49,719 nt of DNA, from the NCBI GenBank assembly GCA_000817115.1, contig JUEO01000008.1:1-49719 (forward strand). The letters run 5' to 3'. The stretch's first letter is position 1; each line of letters begins with the position of its first letter. Position numbers and translations under genes: made by a program. This document shows positions 1 to 7,086 of the stretch, one piece after another. Below the pieces are notes generated by a model. It was not told the DNA's origin, ran no database searches, and saw only the letters and a program-made list of their open reading frames with translations. The DNA is from a marine actinobacterium MedAcidi-G2B (GTDB taxonomy: Bacteria > Actinomycetota > Acidimicrobiia > Acidimicrobiales > MedAcidi-G1).

Positions 1-64
1 AAGCGCCCGCGAGTAACGCGAACCCAAGTACAACGGCAGATAAAACGCTTAATCGTTTACTCAT
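1..64 (-). CDS. N-terminus of an exported protein (partial, runs off the left edge)
   Basis: The ATG at 64-62 is preceded on the minus strand by GAGAGGGATTC, a good Shine-Dalgarno site. Only 21 residues are visible: two positive residues (K3, R4) followed by a hydrophobic core and LLAGA. This is a classic signal peptide. The next codon begins with T, so a lipobox cysteine (LAGA-C) is possible but cannot be read. The neighbouring livFGMH genes lack a substrate-binding protein in this window, so a periplasmic or lipoprotein binding component is a reasonable guess. That is inference from position only. Too short for family assignment. Confidence 0.55.
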   Translation of the reverse strand, partial: MSKRLSVLSAVVLGFALLAGA

Positions 65-380
65 GAATCCCTCTCAATGAACCCCAAAGGGCTCTTATCC
101 AATAGAAAAACTCATATTACTTTTGGGTCGCCAAAAAACTCTAAAAGAAGAGATTTTTGAATTCCCCCAAATGCAATATGTTGCAATATGCCTTCGGAAC
201 CCTATAGGCAACTGAGAACAAGTGAAAGAGATCCTAGCTTTTTTCCCGCATTGTGGGAAAAATAACCGTAAATTGGTAGATTTTTCATGCAATCTCATGA
301 TTCTCTACCCTTTATCAGCAGAAGTTTTTCTGGACCTCTACTATCGTGACTGATTAGATTACCAACGAATTGAGAGTCGC
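65..380. other. Divergent intergenic region, 316 bases, no supported gene
   Basis: This lies between the minus-strand exported protein and the plus-strand SDR, so it should hold two promoters. I see a tandem pair of 10-base units (TGCAATATGT, TGCAATATGC) at 172-191 and a strong 23-base imperfect palindrome at 240-262. An open frame on the minus strand covers 95-298, but it has no ribosome site, a random-looking composition and no recognisable family, so I treat it as non-coding. Confidence 0.6.
240..262. promoter_or_regulatory. Palindromic candidate operator, CCCGC-ATT-GTGGG core
   Basis: Arms TTTTTCCCGCA and TGTGGGAAAAA flank a central T at 251 and match at 10 of 11 positions. The core follows the pattern CCCRC-N3-GTGGG, which recurs at 24459-24471, 30761-30773 and 30782-30794. 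It lies 119 bases upstream of the SDR start and could act on either divergent gene. A role as the binding site of the IclR regulator encoded at 23580-24347 is inference from motif sharing. Confidence 0.45.
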
Positions 381-1184
381 ATGAGCGAATTACATAAAGA
401 AAAAACTGTTGTTGTTACTGGAGCTGGAAACGGAATCGGCAAAGCTATAGCAATTCGATTTGCTAAAGAGGGCGCCAATGTTGTCGTCAATGACATAGAT
501 GGCCCAATAGCAGACGACGTAGCGAAAGAAATTCTTGATACTGGAGGATCAGCTATCGCTATTAAGGCAGATGTTTCAGACAACAGCCAAGTTGGTGAAA
601 TGTTTCAGAAGACCGTTGAAAGATATAGCCCTGTTGATGTACTAGTAAACAATGCAGGTCTTGTTAGTCCTATGCTCCATTTTTTTGAAGCCGATGAATC
701 ATGGTGGCGTCGAATAATCGATGTAAATCTAACTGGACACTTTCTTTGCTCTCAGCACGCTGCTCGCATGATGGCCAAAAAAGGGAGTGGCGTCATAATA
801 AATATGTCTTCTGGAGGGGCTACTCGCGCTCATCGAGCCTTCTCCGCCTATGACGCTTCAAAGGGAGGAATAGAAGCACTTACACGAGCGATGGCTCTTG
901 ATTTAGGACCCTATGGGATTCGCGTATGTGCCTTAATGCCTGGATCTATTGACACCGAAGGAATGGGCGAAGAAGCAAGACGCCTACGTGGTGAAAATAT
1001 TCCCCTCGGACATCCCGGAGATCCAGATGACATGGCTGGGCCCGCTGTGTTTCTCGCCTCTGATGATGCTTCATATATCACTGGTGATGTCATTAAAGTT
1101 GACGGCGGGATGCTGTCACAACAAAGATCTGCAACAGTCGACATTATGCCTCCACAGAACTTCCCTCCCGTTGAAAGTTTGTAG
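381..1184 (+). CDS. SDR-family NAD(P)-dependent oxidoreductase
   Basis: A 267-residue classical short-chain dehydrogenase. The cofactor motif TGAGNGIG is at residues 13-20 and NNAG at about 89-92. The catalytic set is Ser143/144 with Y157 and K161 in AYDASKGG. The C-terminal substrate loop is followed by the usual SYITGDVIKVDGG segment and a tail of about 20 residues. Length and motif order are normal for cytosolic SDRs. The start ATG is preceded by GAGAG at a suitable distance. The VOC gene follows after only 2 bases, so the two are probably cotranscribed. The substrate (a hydroxy acid or alcohol) cannot be read from the sequence; the neighbouring importer may carry it. Family is secure, specific function unknown. 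Confidence 0.9.
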   Translation: MSELHKEKTVVVTGAGNGIGKAIAIRFAKEGANVVVNDIDGPIADDVAKEILDTGGSAIAIKADVSDNSQVGEMFQKTVERYSPVDVLVNNAGLVSPMLHFFEADESWWRRIIDVNLTGHFLCSQHAARMMAKKGSGVIINMSSGGATRAHRAFSAYDASKGGIEALTRAMALDLGPYGIRVCALMPGSIDTEGMGEEARRLRGENIPLGHPGDPDDMAGPAVFLASDDASYITGDVIKVDGGMLSQQRSATVDIMPPQNFPPVESL

Positions 1185-1186
1185 TT

Positions 1187-1579
1187 ATGACAGATCGGCT
1201 TACCCATATAGCGCTTCCATGTCACGATCTTGAAAAAACAATCAAGTGGTACGAGGACTTTACCCCTCTGAAGAAAACTCACTATCGGAAAGATTCAGAT
1301 GCTTCTGTCGCATGGCTCGAAGCTGAGAATAACTCTATGGTTATAGTTTTCATCGGTGGAAATAAGACAAAAGAACCCATGCCGACATTTCGTAAAGAAG
1401 CTCATTTAGGTATAGCGGTTGAATCGGCTAGCAGGATTGACGAAATAGCTGACATAGGGCGCAGTGCAAAGTGTTTGGCTTGGGAGCCAGAATTATTCCC
1501 GCCACCAGTTGGTTACATATGTGCGCTCAGAGATCCCGATGGAAACACAGTTGAGTTTTCTTACGGACAAGAACTTTAG
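1187..1579 (+). CDS. VOC / glyoxalase-bleomycin-resistance superfamily protein
   Basis: 130 residues with the beta-alpha-beta-beta-beta repeat expected of one vicinal-oxygen-chelate module. It opens with LTHIALPCHDLEKTIKWYED and ends with the typical ALRDPDGNTVEFSYG strand, where His7 near the start and the Glu of VEFSY are candidate metal ligands. Such proteins are lyases, isomerases, dioxygenases or binding proteins; nothing here separates these. It begins 2 bases after the SDR stop, so it is probably translated from the same mRNA. It ends 6 bases before the convergent livF stop, with no clear terminator between them. The pairing suggests the VOC protein acts on the SDR substrate or product, which is inference. 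Confidence 0.8.
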   Translation: MTDRLTHIALPCHDLEKTIKWYEDFTPLKKTHYRKDSDASVAWLEAENNSMVIVFIGGNKTKEPMPTFRKEAHLGIAVESASRIDEIADIGRSAKCLAWEPELFPPPVGYICALRDPDGNTVEFSYGQEL

Positions 1580-1585
1580 AGCTCT

Positions 1586-2347
1586 TTACTCGCCAGAACC
1601 GCCACCGAGATAAGCCTTCTGCAAGTCCTCATTGGCGCGTAGTGCTTCAGCCGTATCATCAAGTATTACTCGTCCTGTGAGGAGAACCCATCCGCGATCA
1701 GCTATAGAAAGAGCCATGTTTGCGTTCTGTTCAACCATAAAGATCGCCATGCCTTCATTATTGATTTTCTCAATTAATTCAAAGTTTTGTTGAACTAAAG
1801 CTGGCGCTAACCCCATTGAAGGTTCATCCATGAGTAAAACTTTTGGTCTAGACATAAGCGCTCGACCTATTGCAACCATCTGCTGCTCTCCACCTGAAAG
1901 CGTCCCAGCTTTCTGTGACAATCTCTCTTTAACTCGCGGGAAAAGATCATAAACGTATTCAAGGTCTTCATTGATGCCATCTCGGTCATTACGGAGATAA
2001 GCCCCCAACATAAGGTTCTCTTTAACGGTTAAACGTTTAAACAAGCGACGATTCTCTGGAACCATTGTGACCCCATTAGCCACCCGGTAACTCGTAGGTT
2101 CATTATTGACGACTTCCCCATCAAGCACTACCTCTCCTGAAGTAGGGGTAACCATCCCTAAAAGAGTCTTAAGTGTCGTAGTTTTACCACTCGCATTTCC
2201 ACCTAACAGACACACTAACTCTCCAGGATAAATAGCTAAATCCACATCTTTTAGTATGTGAACCGCTCCATAGTGCGTATTAACTTGACGGAACTCAAGC
2301 AAGGCTGAAGGATCAGTTGATTCTGAATTGCTTATCTCTGTACTCAC
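1586..2347 (-). CDS. livF: Branched-chain-type ABC importer ATPase (LivF-like)
   Basis: 253 residues. Walker A GGNASGKT at 49-56, the ABC signature LSGGEQQ at 150-156, and Walker B LLMDEP at about 171-176 followed by SMGLAP are all intact. The segment GVTMVPENRRLFKRLTVKENL is the Q-loop region with the VPENR variant seen in LivF proteins. It is the last gene of livHMGF and overlaps livG by 4 bases (ATGA), so translational coupling is likely. It would hydrolyse ATP on the cytoplasmic face as a partner of LivG. HAAT-family importers carry branched-chain amino acids but also amides, urea and betaine-like compounds, so the substrate is open. Given the neighbouring carnitine/betaine genes, a betaine is one possibility (inference). 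Confidence 0.93.
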   Translation of the reverse strand: MSTEISNSESTDPSALLEFRQVNTHYGAVHILKDVDLAIYPGELVCLLGGNASGKTTTLKTLLGMVTPTSGEVVLDGEVVNNEPTSYRVANGVTMVPENRRLFKRLTVKENLMLGAYLRNDRDGINEDLEYVYDLFPRVKERLSQKAGTLSGGEQQMVAIGRALMSRPKVLLMDEPSMGLAPALVQQNFELIEKINNEGMAIFMVEQNANMALSIADRGWVLLTGRVILDDTAEALRANEDLQKAYLGGGSGE

Positions 2348-3132
2348 GAGCGACTCTCCACTGGTCGTCCAAGGTACGCCTCAATTACATCGGGATCAGT
2401 TGAGACTTCCTCATAACTTCCACTTGCAATCGGCACACCGTGGTCAAGAACAACGACCCGGTCTGAAACGTTTTTCACAACTGCCATATCGTGTTCAATA
2501 ATCACAATTGTGAAACCCCATTCTGACCGTAACCGTCCTATAAGTTCAGTCAGTTCAGCAGTTTCTGACGGATTCATTCCAGCTACTGGCTCATCAAGAA
2601 GCATCAACCGAGGTTGAGTCGCCATAGCTCTAGCAATCTCTAATCTTCTTCGATTGGCATACGAAAGCATGAAAGCCGCCTGGTCAAGGCGATAACCGAC
2701 TAATCGAGATCCGAAGAAACTAAGAATCTCTTCTCCACGTTGCCTGATCTCTTCTTCTTCTTTTTTGAATGCTTTTGTTTGAAATAGCGCCCCAAATACA
2801 TTCTGAGAAGTTCGACAATGCTGCGCAACCATCACATTTTCAAGAATCGTCATATTTGGAAAAAGGCGAACATTTTGAAATGTCCGGGCAATACCCAAAC
2901 TAGTTACTTCATTTGGTTCTAAACCTAAAACCGAGTTCCCTTCAAACAGGATGTCACCCCCTGTTGGCTCAACCAAACCAGTAATCGTGTTAAAGAATGT
3001 TGTTTTCCCAGCCCCATTAGGACCGATAACACTTACAATCTCTCCTTCATCAACATGAAAATTCAATCCAGAGAGGGCATCTAGGCCGCCAAAAGTAACT
3101 TGTAAATCTTTGATTTCAAGAAGGTGGCTCAT
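2344..3132 (-). CDS. livG: Branched-chain-type ABC importer ATPase (LivG-like)
   Basis: 262 residues, with Walker A GPNGAGKT at 37-44, the LivG-typical IARTFQNVRLFPNMT Q-loop at about 81-95, and Walker B LMLLDEPVAGMNPSE at 177-190. The C-terminal extension after the H-loop (IIEHDMAVV) is the short LivG tail. The signature motif reads LSYANRRRLEIARA, where family members usually have LSYG(D/E)QRR. The glycine and glutamine are replaced, which may affect ATPase rate. It overlaps livM upstream and livF downstream by 4 bases each. It forms the heterodimeric motor with LivF under the LivH/LivM pore. Confidence 0.93.
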   Translation of the reverse strand: MSHLLEIKDLQVTFGGLDALSGLNFHVDEGEIVSVIGPNGAGKTTFFNTITGLVEPTGGDILFEGNSVLGLEPNEVTSLGIARTFQNVRLFPNMTILENVMVAQHCRTSQNVFGALFQTKAFKKEEEEIRQRGEEILSFFGSRLVGYRLDQAAFMLSYANRRRLEIARAMATQPRLMLLDEPVAGMNPSETAELTELIGRLRSEWGFTIVIIEHDMAVVKNVSDRVVVLDHGVPIASGSYEEVSTDPDVIEAYLGRPVESRS

Positions 3133-4913
3133 ATCTGGGCTTCCTCTCCCTCAATGGGTTGTTCCTCGTCTTCGTCGTCCGTTCCTTTAAGCCATGAGTC
3201 TTGGAGGAATTCTTCTTGATGTAATTCTTGCGTTCGACGAGCGCTTGGTACAAGTCCCTCGGGTCTCTGGAGCATCATGTAAACCAACAGCATTCCATAT
3301 ACAAGTAACTTCAATGAACCGAACTCTTGTAACAAGCCGGGCTGTTTTGGACCACCAAGGATCCCAATAAGAACAAACGCTCCAACAAACACCCCAGGAA
3401 TTGAACCCATTCCTCCAACAATCACCACCACAAGAATCACAATTGATATAAGAATCATGAAACTGTTAGGGAACACCGAACCTACTCGTGCGGCCATAAT
3501 CGCTCCCGCGAAAGAAGCTAAAACCGCCCCAACGACGAAAGCCATAAGTTTCGAGTTAACAGTATTGATACCCATAGCTTCGGCGACTTGTTCATCTTCT
3601 CTGATCGCCATCCATGAACGTCCGAGTCGCGAAGCCTGCAAACGCCAAGACACATAAACTGCAAGACCACAGAAGAAGAGAACTAGGTAGAAAATACCTC
3701 TAGTGTCTGTCCCTGAGATGTAAACAAAACCTAGATCTATACCTGGAATACCAAGAATTCCTTGCGCCCCACCAAAATAAGGCTTGAGGAAATCTGACAG
3801 AAAGAGTAACCGAATTATCTCGCCAAAACCCAACGTCACAATGGCGAGATAATCTCCTCGCATGCGGATCACTGGTGCTCCAATAATTAGCCCTGTTAAA
3901 GCGGCAAGGAGAACGACAAACACCAGCGAAAGAACCCAAGTCAATCCCGGAGCAAAGAATGGTGATATCTCCGAAGTCAAAACTGCAGTGGTGTACGCTC
4001 CTACTGCGAAAAACGCGACATAACCAAGATCAAGTATTCCAGCAAGCCCTACAACAATGTTGAGACCGAGAGCCAGAAGTAGGAAAATTCCTACATTTGC
4101 GAGTAGAGAGTTGACATAAGTTCCCATGAATATTGGAAGAACAACACCTAGCGCTGCAACAATTCCGAAGAGCACCACAGAAGTTTGTTTCTTCTGTGAT
4201 CCCTCTTGTTTTCGATATTGAGCTACGGCTTTCTTCACTTTGCCTTTAGAGACAACTGAAATCAGTCCGATCAAGGAAGCTAAAATAATTGCCGGCCAGA
4301 GTTTTAAACCCCCACGCTTTTGGAAAATAAGTTCGACTAGCCACTCAAGACGGAAACCTTCAGACATGTCATCTAATGCTGGCTCAAAAATAGCTACGGC
4401 AAGAACTGTAAAAAATCCATAAGAAACCCCTCGCCGAAGACTTTCAGGTATTACATTTAAAGCCGCCCCTACGAGACCAAGTGCTCCACCTATACCGATC
4501 CATACTGCCGAATTTAAATCTCGAGCCCCGAAAGCAAGGACTTCAAGAAGTTGTGGACTCCAGTTAATTAGGGGATCTCGAATGTCAAAGTTTTCTATTC
4601 CTAACATCAACAACGTAAGTCCAGCTCCACCGATAGCACCAGTTAAAACACCAGTGAGCAAGTCTGAAAGTCCTGGTTTTGATGTTTCTACACCTTCAAG
4701 CACTACACGCGATGAAGCGACATAACCGAAGATAAGAGGCAACCAAAACAAAGAAACATAGCCGAGACTCAATAAAGGACTGATAATGCTTTTTGGATCA
4801 AGCTTTATAGGCATCCCAACTAAGGAGACAAATAGGAGTGCGGCAGCGCAGATCGACCCCCATTTAAAAATTCGTTTCCAGTCTAAAATTAACGTGGAAG
4901 GCAAAGTTGTCAT
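3129..4913 (-). CDS. livM: Branched-chain-type ABC importer permease LivM with a long N-terminal membrane extension
   Basis: 594 residues, much longer than the usual LivM of roughly 300-420. The conserved permease core starts near residue 265 (LLALGLNIVVGLAGILDLGY) and includes the EAA-like cytoplasmic loop SWMAIREDEQVAEAMGIN, the site that docks on the ATPase. Before it lie about 250 residues with several predicted membrane segments (around 15-35, 45-65, 85-105, 135-150, 165-180, 205-220, 245-265) that do not resemble the core. The C-terminal 40 residues are cytoplasmic and acidic. It overlaps livH and livG by 4 bases each. It is an inner-membrane subunit paired with LivH. The extension could be a scaffold or a fused membrane protein; nothing in the sequence decides. 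Confidence 0.9.
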   Translation of the reverse strand: MTTLPSTLILDWKRIFKWGSICAAALLFVSLVGMPIKLDPKSIISPLLSLGYVSLFWLPLIFGYVASSRVVLEGVETSKPGLSDLLTGVLTGAIGGAGLTLLMLGIENFDIRDPLINWSPQLLEVLAFGARDLNSAVWIGIGGALGLVGAALNVIPESLRRGVSYGFFTVLAVAIFEPALDDMSEGFRLEWLVELIFQKRGGLKLWPAIILASLIGLISVVSKGKVKKAVAQYRKQEGSQKKQTSVVLFGIVAALGVVLPIFMGTYVNSLLANVGIFLLLALGLNIVVGLAGILDLGYVAFFAVGAYTTAVLTSEISPFFAPGLTWVLSLVFVVLLAALTGLIIGAPVIRMRGDYLAIVTLGFGEIIRLLFLSDFLKPYFGGAQGILGIPGIDLGFVYISGTDTRGIFYLVLFFCGLAVYVSWRLQASRLGRSWMAIREDEQVAEAMGINTVNSKLMAFVVGAVLASFAGAIMAARVGSVFPNSFMILISIVILVVVIVGGMGSIPGVFVGAFVLIGILGGPKQPGLLQEFGSLKLLVYGMLLVYMMLQRPEGLVPSARRTQELHQEEFLQDSWLKGTDDEDEEQPIEGEEAQI

Positions 4914-6055
4914 GCCCTGTCCTCCGCTGAAAGACGCTCACCAAATAGTCCAGATGGTTTGAATAAAAGAACCATAACTAGGACAGTGAAAGCTACAGCA
5001 TCCTTTAATTGCGTGACGCCTGGGACTCCAAGGGGTTCAAGAATTAATTGTGGAGCGATTGATTCTGCCGATCCAAGAGCAAGGCCTCCAGACATTGCTC
5101 CGCCAAGATTACCTATACCTCCCACAACTGCAGCAGTGAAAGCTTTAATGCCAGGAAGGAACCCTGTCATCGGATTCACGGCACGGAACAAGAGCCCAAA
5201 CATTACTCCTGCGACTCCTGCCATTGCTCCACCAACAGCAAAGGTTGTCACAATGATTCGGTTAACGTTGATTCCCATCAAGGAAGCAATTTCTTTGTCC
5301 TCTGCTACCGCCCTCATTGCCTTACCGGTTTTTGTACGTTCAACTAAATACCAGAGTCCCGTCATTGAAACTATGGTTACAAGGAAGACAAGGATTTTTA
5401 TTCCAGATATTTCAAACGTAAGTATCGATCTTTGTTTCGCTAGCCATTCAGGCAATTGCGGGTAACCCTGAGTTCCAGGACCGAAAATCCCAAGTACAGC
5501 ATTTTGAAGGACAAACGAAACACCAATTGAAGTGATTAGCGGTATGAGTCGAGGAGAGTTACGAAGAGGACGATAAGCAATCCGCTCCGTCAGAACAGCT
5601 GTTACTGTAGAAACCATTACGGCAAGAAGAAGAACTATTAGTAGGCAAAGAGCAAAATTGCTTTCCCACATGCCGTTCGCCGAAAATTTGTTCGCTGCTA
5701 TATAGCCTGTATAAGCACTGACCATAAACACTTCACCGTGTGCGAAGTTAATGAAACCGAGTACGCCATAAACCATTGAGTAACCCAAAGCAATCAACCC
5801 GTAGAAAACTCCTTGTGAGAGTCCTGATATAACTAAGCCTTTTATTTGATCTGCTGAGAGCCCAGTTGCTCCGGGATTACGCCATCTAGCAAACCAATTA
5901 TCAGGTGAAATTTGTTGAGCCACAAAAGCTAGGAAACCGATGGTTACAAGTCCAATCAAGAAAACTTTCACCACGAAGAGAAAGCGGTCAACTAGTGGAG
6001 TGCGTCTTTTCGATTTCCCCTCTATTACTGCAGTCACCGTTTTTTCCTCTTTCAT
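4910..6055 (-). CDS. livH: Branched-chain-type ABC importer permease (LivH-like)
   Basis: Up to 381 residues. The core from about residue 85 (GLSQGVFYGLIALGYSMVYG) and the EAA-loop region (GKAMRAVAEDKEIASLMGIN) are standard LivH. About 80 extra N-terminal residues include one additional membrane segment. The ATG at 6055 has no good ribosome site. A GTG at 6037 (start of VTAVIEGKS) has AAAGAGG eight bases upstream and is the better-supported start, which would give 375 residues. It is the first gene of the operon livHMGF, and a perfect 13-bp inverted repeat stands just upstream at 6073-6102. Confidence 0.92.
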   Translation of the reverse strand: MKEEKTVTAVIEGKSKRRTPLVDRFLFVVKVFLIGLVTIGFLAFVAQQISPDNWFARWRNPGATGLSADQIKGLVISGLSQGVFYGLIALGYSMVYGVLGFINFAHGEVFMVSAYTGYIAANKFSANGMWESNFALCLLIVLLLAVMVSTVTAVLTERIAYRPLRNSPRLIPLITSIGVSFVLQNAVLGIFGPGTQGYPQLPEWLAKQRSILTFEISGIKILVFLVTIVSMTGLWYLVERTKTGKAMRAVAEDKEIASLMGINVNRIIVTTFAVGGAMAGVAGVMFGLLFRAVNPMTGFLPGIKAFTAAVVGGIGNLGGAMSGGLALGSAESIAPQLILEPLGVPGVTQLKDAVAFTVLVMVLLFKPSGLFGERLSAEDRA

Positions 6056-6072
6056 TGACTTGCTTTTAAATT

Positions 6073-6102
6073 AACTGAAGTCAACTTTTGTTGACTTCAG
6101 TT
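6073..6102. repeat. Perfect 13-bp inverted repeat upstream of livH
   Basis: Arms AACTGAAGTCAAC and GTTGACTTCAGTT are exact reverse complements around a TTTT spacer. It lies 18 bases upstream of the livH ATG and about 120 bases after the fdh operon stop. No T-run follows on the minus strand and the stem is AT-rich. An operator or 5'-UTR hairpin controlling the importer therefore seems at least as likely as a terminator for the fdh operon. Confidence 0.6.
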
Positions 6103-6130
6103 GCTGATTTCAATCTCTTACACCATAGAA

Positions 6131-6162
6131 CGTGATGATAGATATAGAAAACTATGATCACG
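6131..6162 (-). terminator. Candidate hairpin after the formate dehydrogenase operon
   Basis: Arms CGTGATGATAG (6131-6141) and CTATGATCACG (6152-6162) match at 10 of 11 positions across a 10-base spacer. It lies 61 bases downstream of the last fdh stop codon in the direction of transcription. There is no clear U-tract, so a Rho-independent terminator is only a tentative call. An operator is the alternative. Confidence 0.3.
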
Positions 6163-6222
6163 GAACTTTAGCCGACATCAAACCATTCTTGAACATTTTG
6201 CTATGAGTTCTAAAGACTTTCT

Positions 6223-7086
6223 TCAAGATTGGACGTGTTGCCAGCCAAAACGACCCTTAATGCAAAGATGCCCAGAAGTAACAGAGTGATCTGCAGGAGA
6301 AGTAACTTTCACAATCTTTTCGTCTTGAACATGTAGCTCTAAATTACAGCCAACACCACAAAATGAACAAACAGTTGTTGTTACCTCTTGAGTTTCCTCG
6401 TCCCATGTCCCCTCTTCGCGCATATCATGCTCAGTTTTAAAAACAAGTGCTCCCGTGGGGCAAACCCCAATGCAGTTGCCACAGTAAACACAGGCTGAAT
6501 CAGGCAAGGAAACATCAAATTCTGTTGAAATATGAGCATCGAATCCTCGCCCAGCTGTTGCTATTGCAAAGGTATATTGCGCATCTTCTCCGCATGCTTC
6601 CACACATTTGTAGCAGAGAATGCAGCGTTCATAGTCGCGCACATATAGAGAGTCTTGTATTTTCGGAGGTTGAGCGACAGTAGCAATTTCATTTTTGCTG
6701 CCCATTCGTGAGCTGTCCACCTCGTAATGCTCCATCCACTCTTTAACTTCTGTCGTGGAACGATCCATATCAACAGAAGAATCAAGTAACTCGAAAACCA
6801 ATTTCCTGCTCTTGCGTACACGGTCGCTATCGGTTGAAATAACCATCCCGTCTTCGGCTGGACGTGAACACGAAGGGACTAAAGTTCTTGAACCTTCTAC
6901 TTCCACTACACATACTCGACAAACATTCACTGGAGTTAAGTTCTCTGCCCAACAAAGAGTTGGCGTATCAATTCCTTCTTTTTGACAAATATTAAGAATG
7001 GTTGCGCCTTCAACGGCCTTCACCTGTTTACCATCTATTTGAACTTCTATTTGTGAGCGGGGAGCTCCAACTGGAATCTCATTCAT
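6223..7086 (-). CDS. Detached N-terminal iron-sulfur module of formate dehydrogenase alpha subunit
   Basis: 287 residues from the ATG at 7086, chosen because GGAGAG precedes it and it overlaps the fdhB stop as ATGA. Domains in order: plant-type [2Fe-2S] (C45, C56, C59, C73); two [4Fe-4S] ferredoxin clusters (C155/158/161/165 and C199/202/205/209); and then the start of the molybdopterin-oxidoreductase Fe4S4 domain (C240, C243, C247, C275), ending GRFGWQHVQS. In ordinary FdhA/FdsA chains this module runs straight on into the molybdopterin domain, at exactly the point where the separate gene at 10782 begins. It would carry electrons from the Mo/W site to the FdhB flavin subunit. The split is not a frameshift: the two halves lie at opposite ends of the operon, each with its own ribosome site. 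Confidence 0.88.
   Translation of the reverse strand: MNEIPVGAPRSQIEVQIDGKQVKAVEGATILNICQKEGIDTPTLCWAENLTPVNVCRVCVVEVEGSRTLVPSCSRPAEDGMVISTDSDRVRKSRKLVFELLDSSVDMDRSTTEVKEWMEHYEVDSSRMGSKNEIATVAQPPKIQDSLYVRDYERCILCYKCVEACGEDAQYTFAIATAGRGFDAHISTEFDVSLPDSACVYCGNCIGVCPTGALVFKTEHDMREEGTWDEETQEVTTTVCSFCGVGCNLELHVQDEKIVKVTSPADHSVTSGHLCIKGRFGWQHVQS

Noticed and set aside
172-191. Two 10-base tandem units (TGCAATATG(T/C))
   Set aside because: Only two copies; could be an operator with one-turn spacing but equally chance in AT-rich DNA. Mentioned in the intergenic entry only.
95-298. Minus-strand open frame of 67 codons in the left intergenic region
   Set aside because: No ribosome site, no recognisable family, low-complexity composition, and it overlaps the palindrome at 240-262. 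Treated as non-coding.
4959-5465. Long plus-strand open frame opposite livH (168 codons)
   Set aside because: It is the antisense shadow of a conserved membrane-protein gene, rich in Pro, Thr and Ala as such shadows are. No family resemblance. Similar shadows at 24654-25187, 31679-32122 and 911-1282 were dropped for the same reason.
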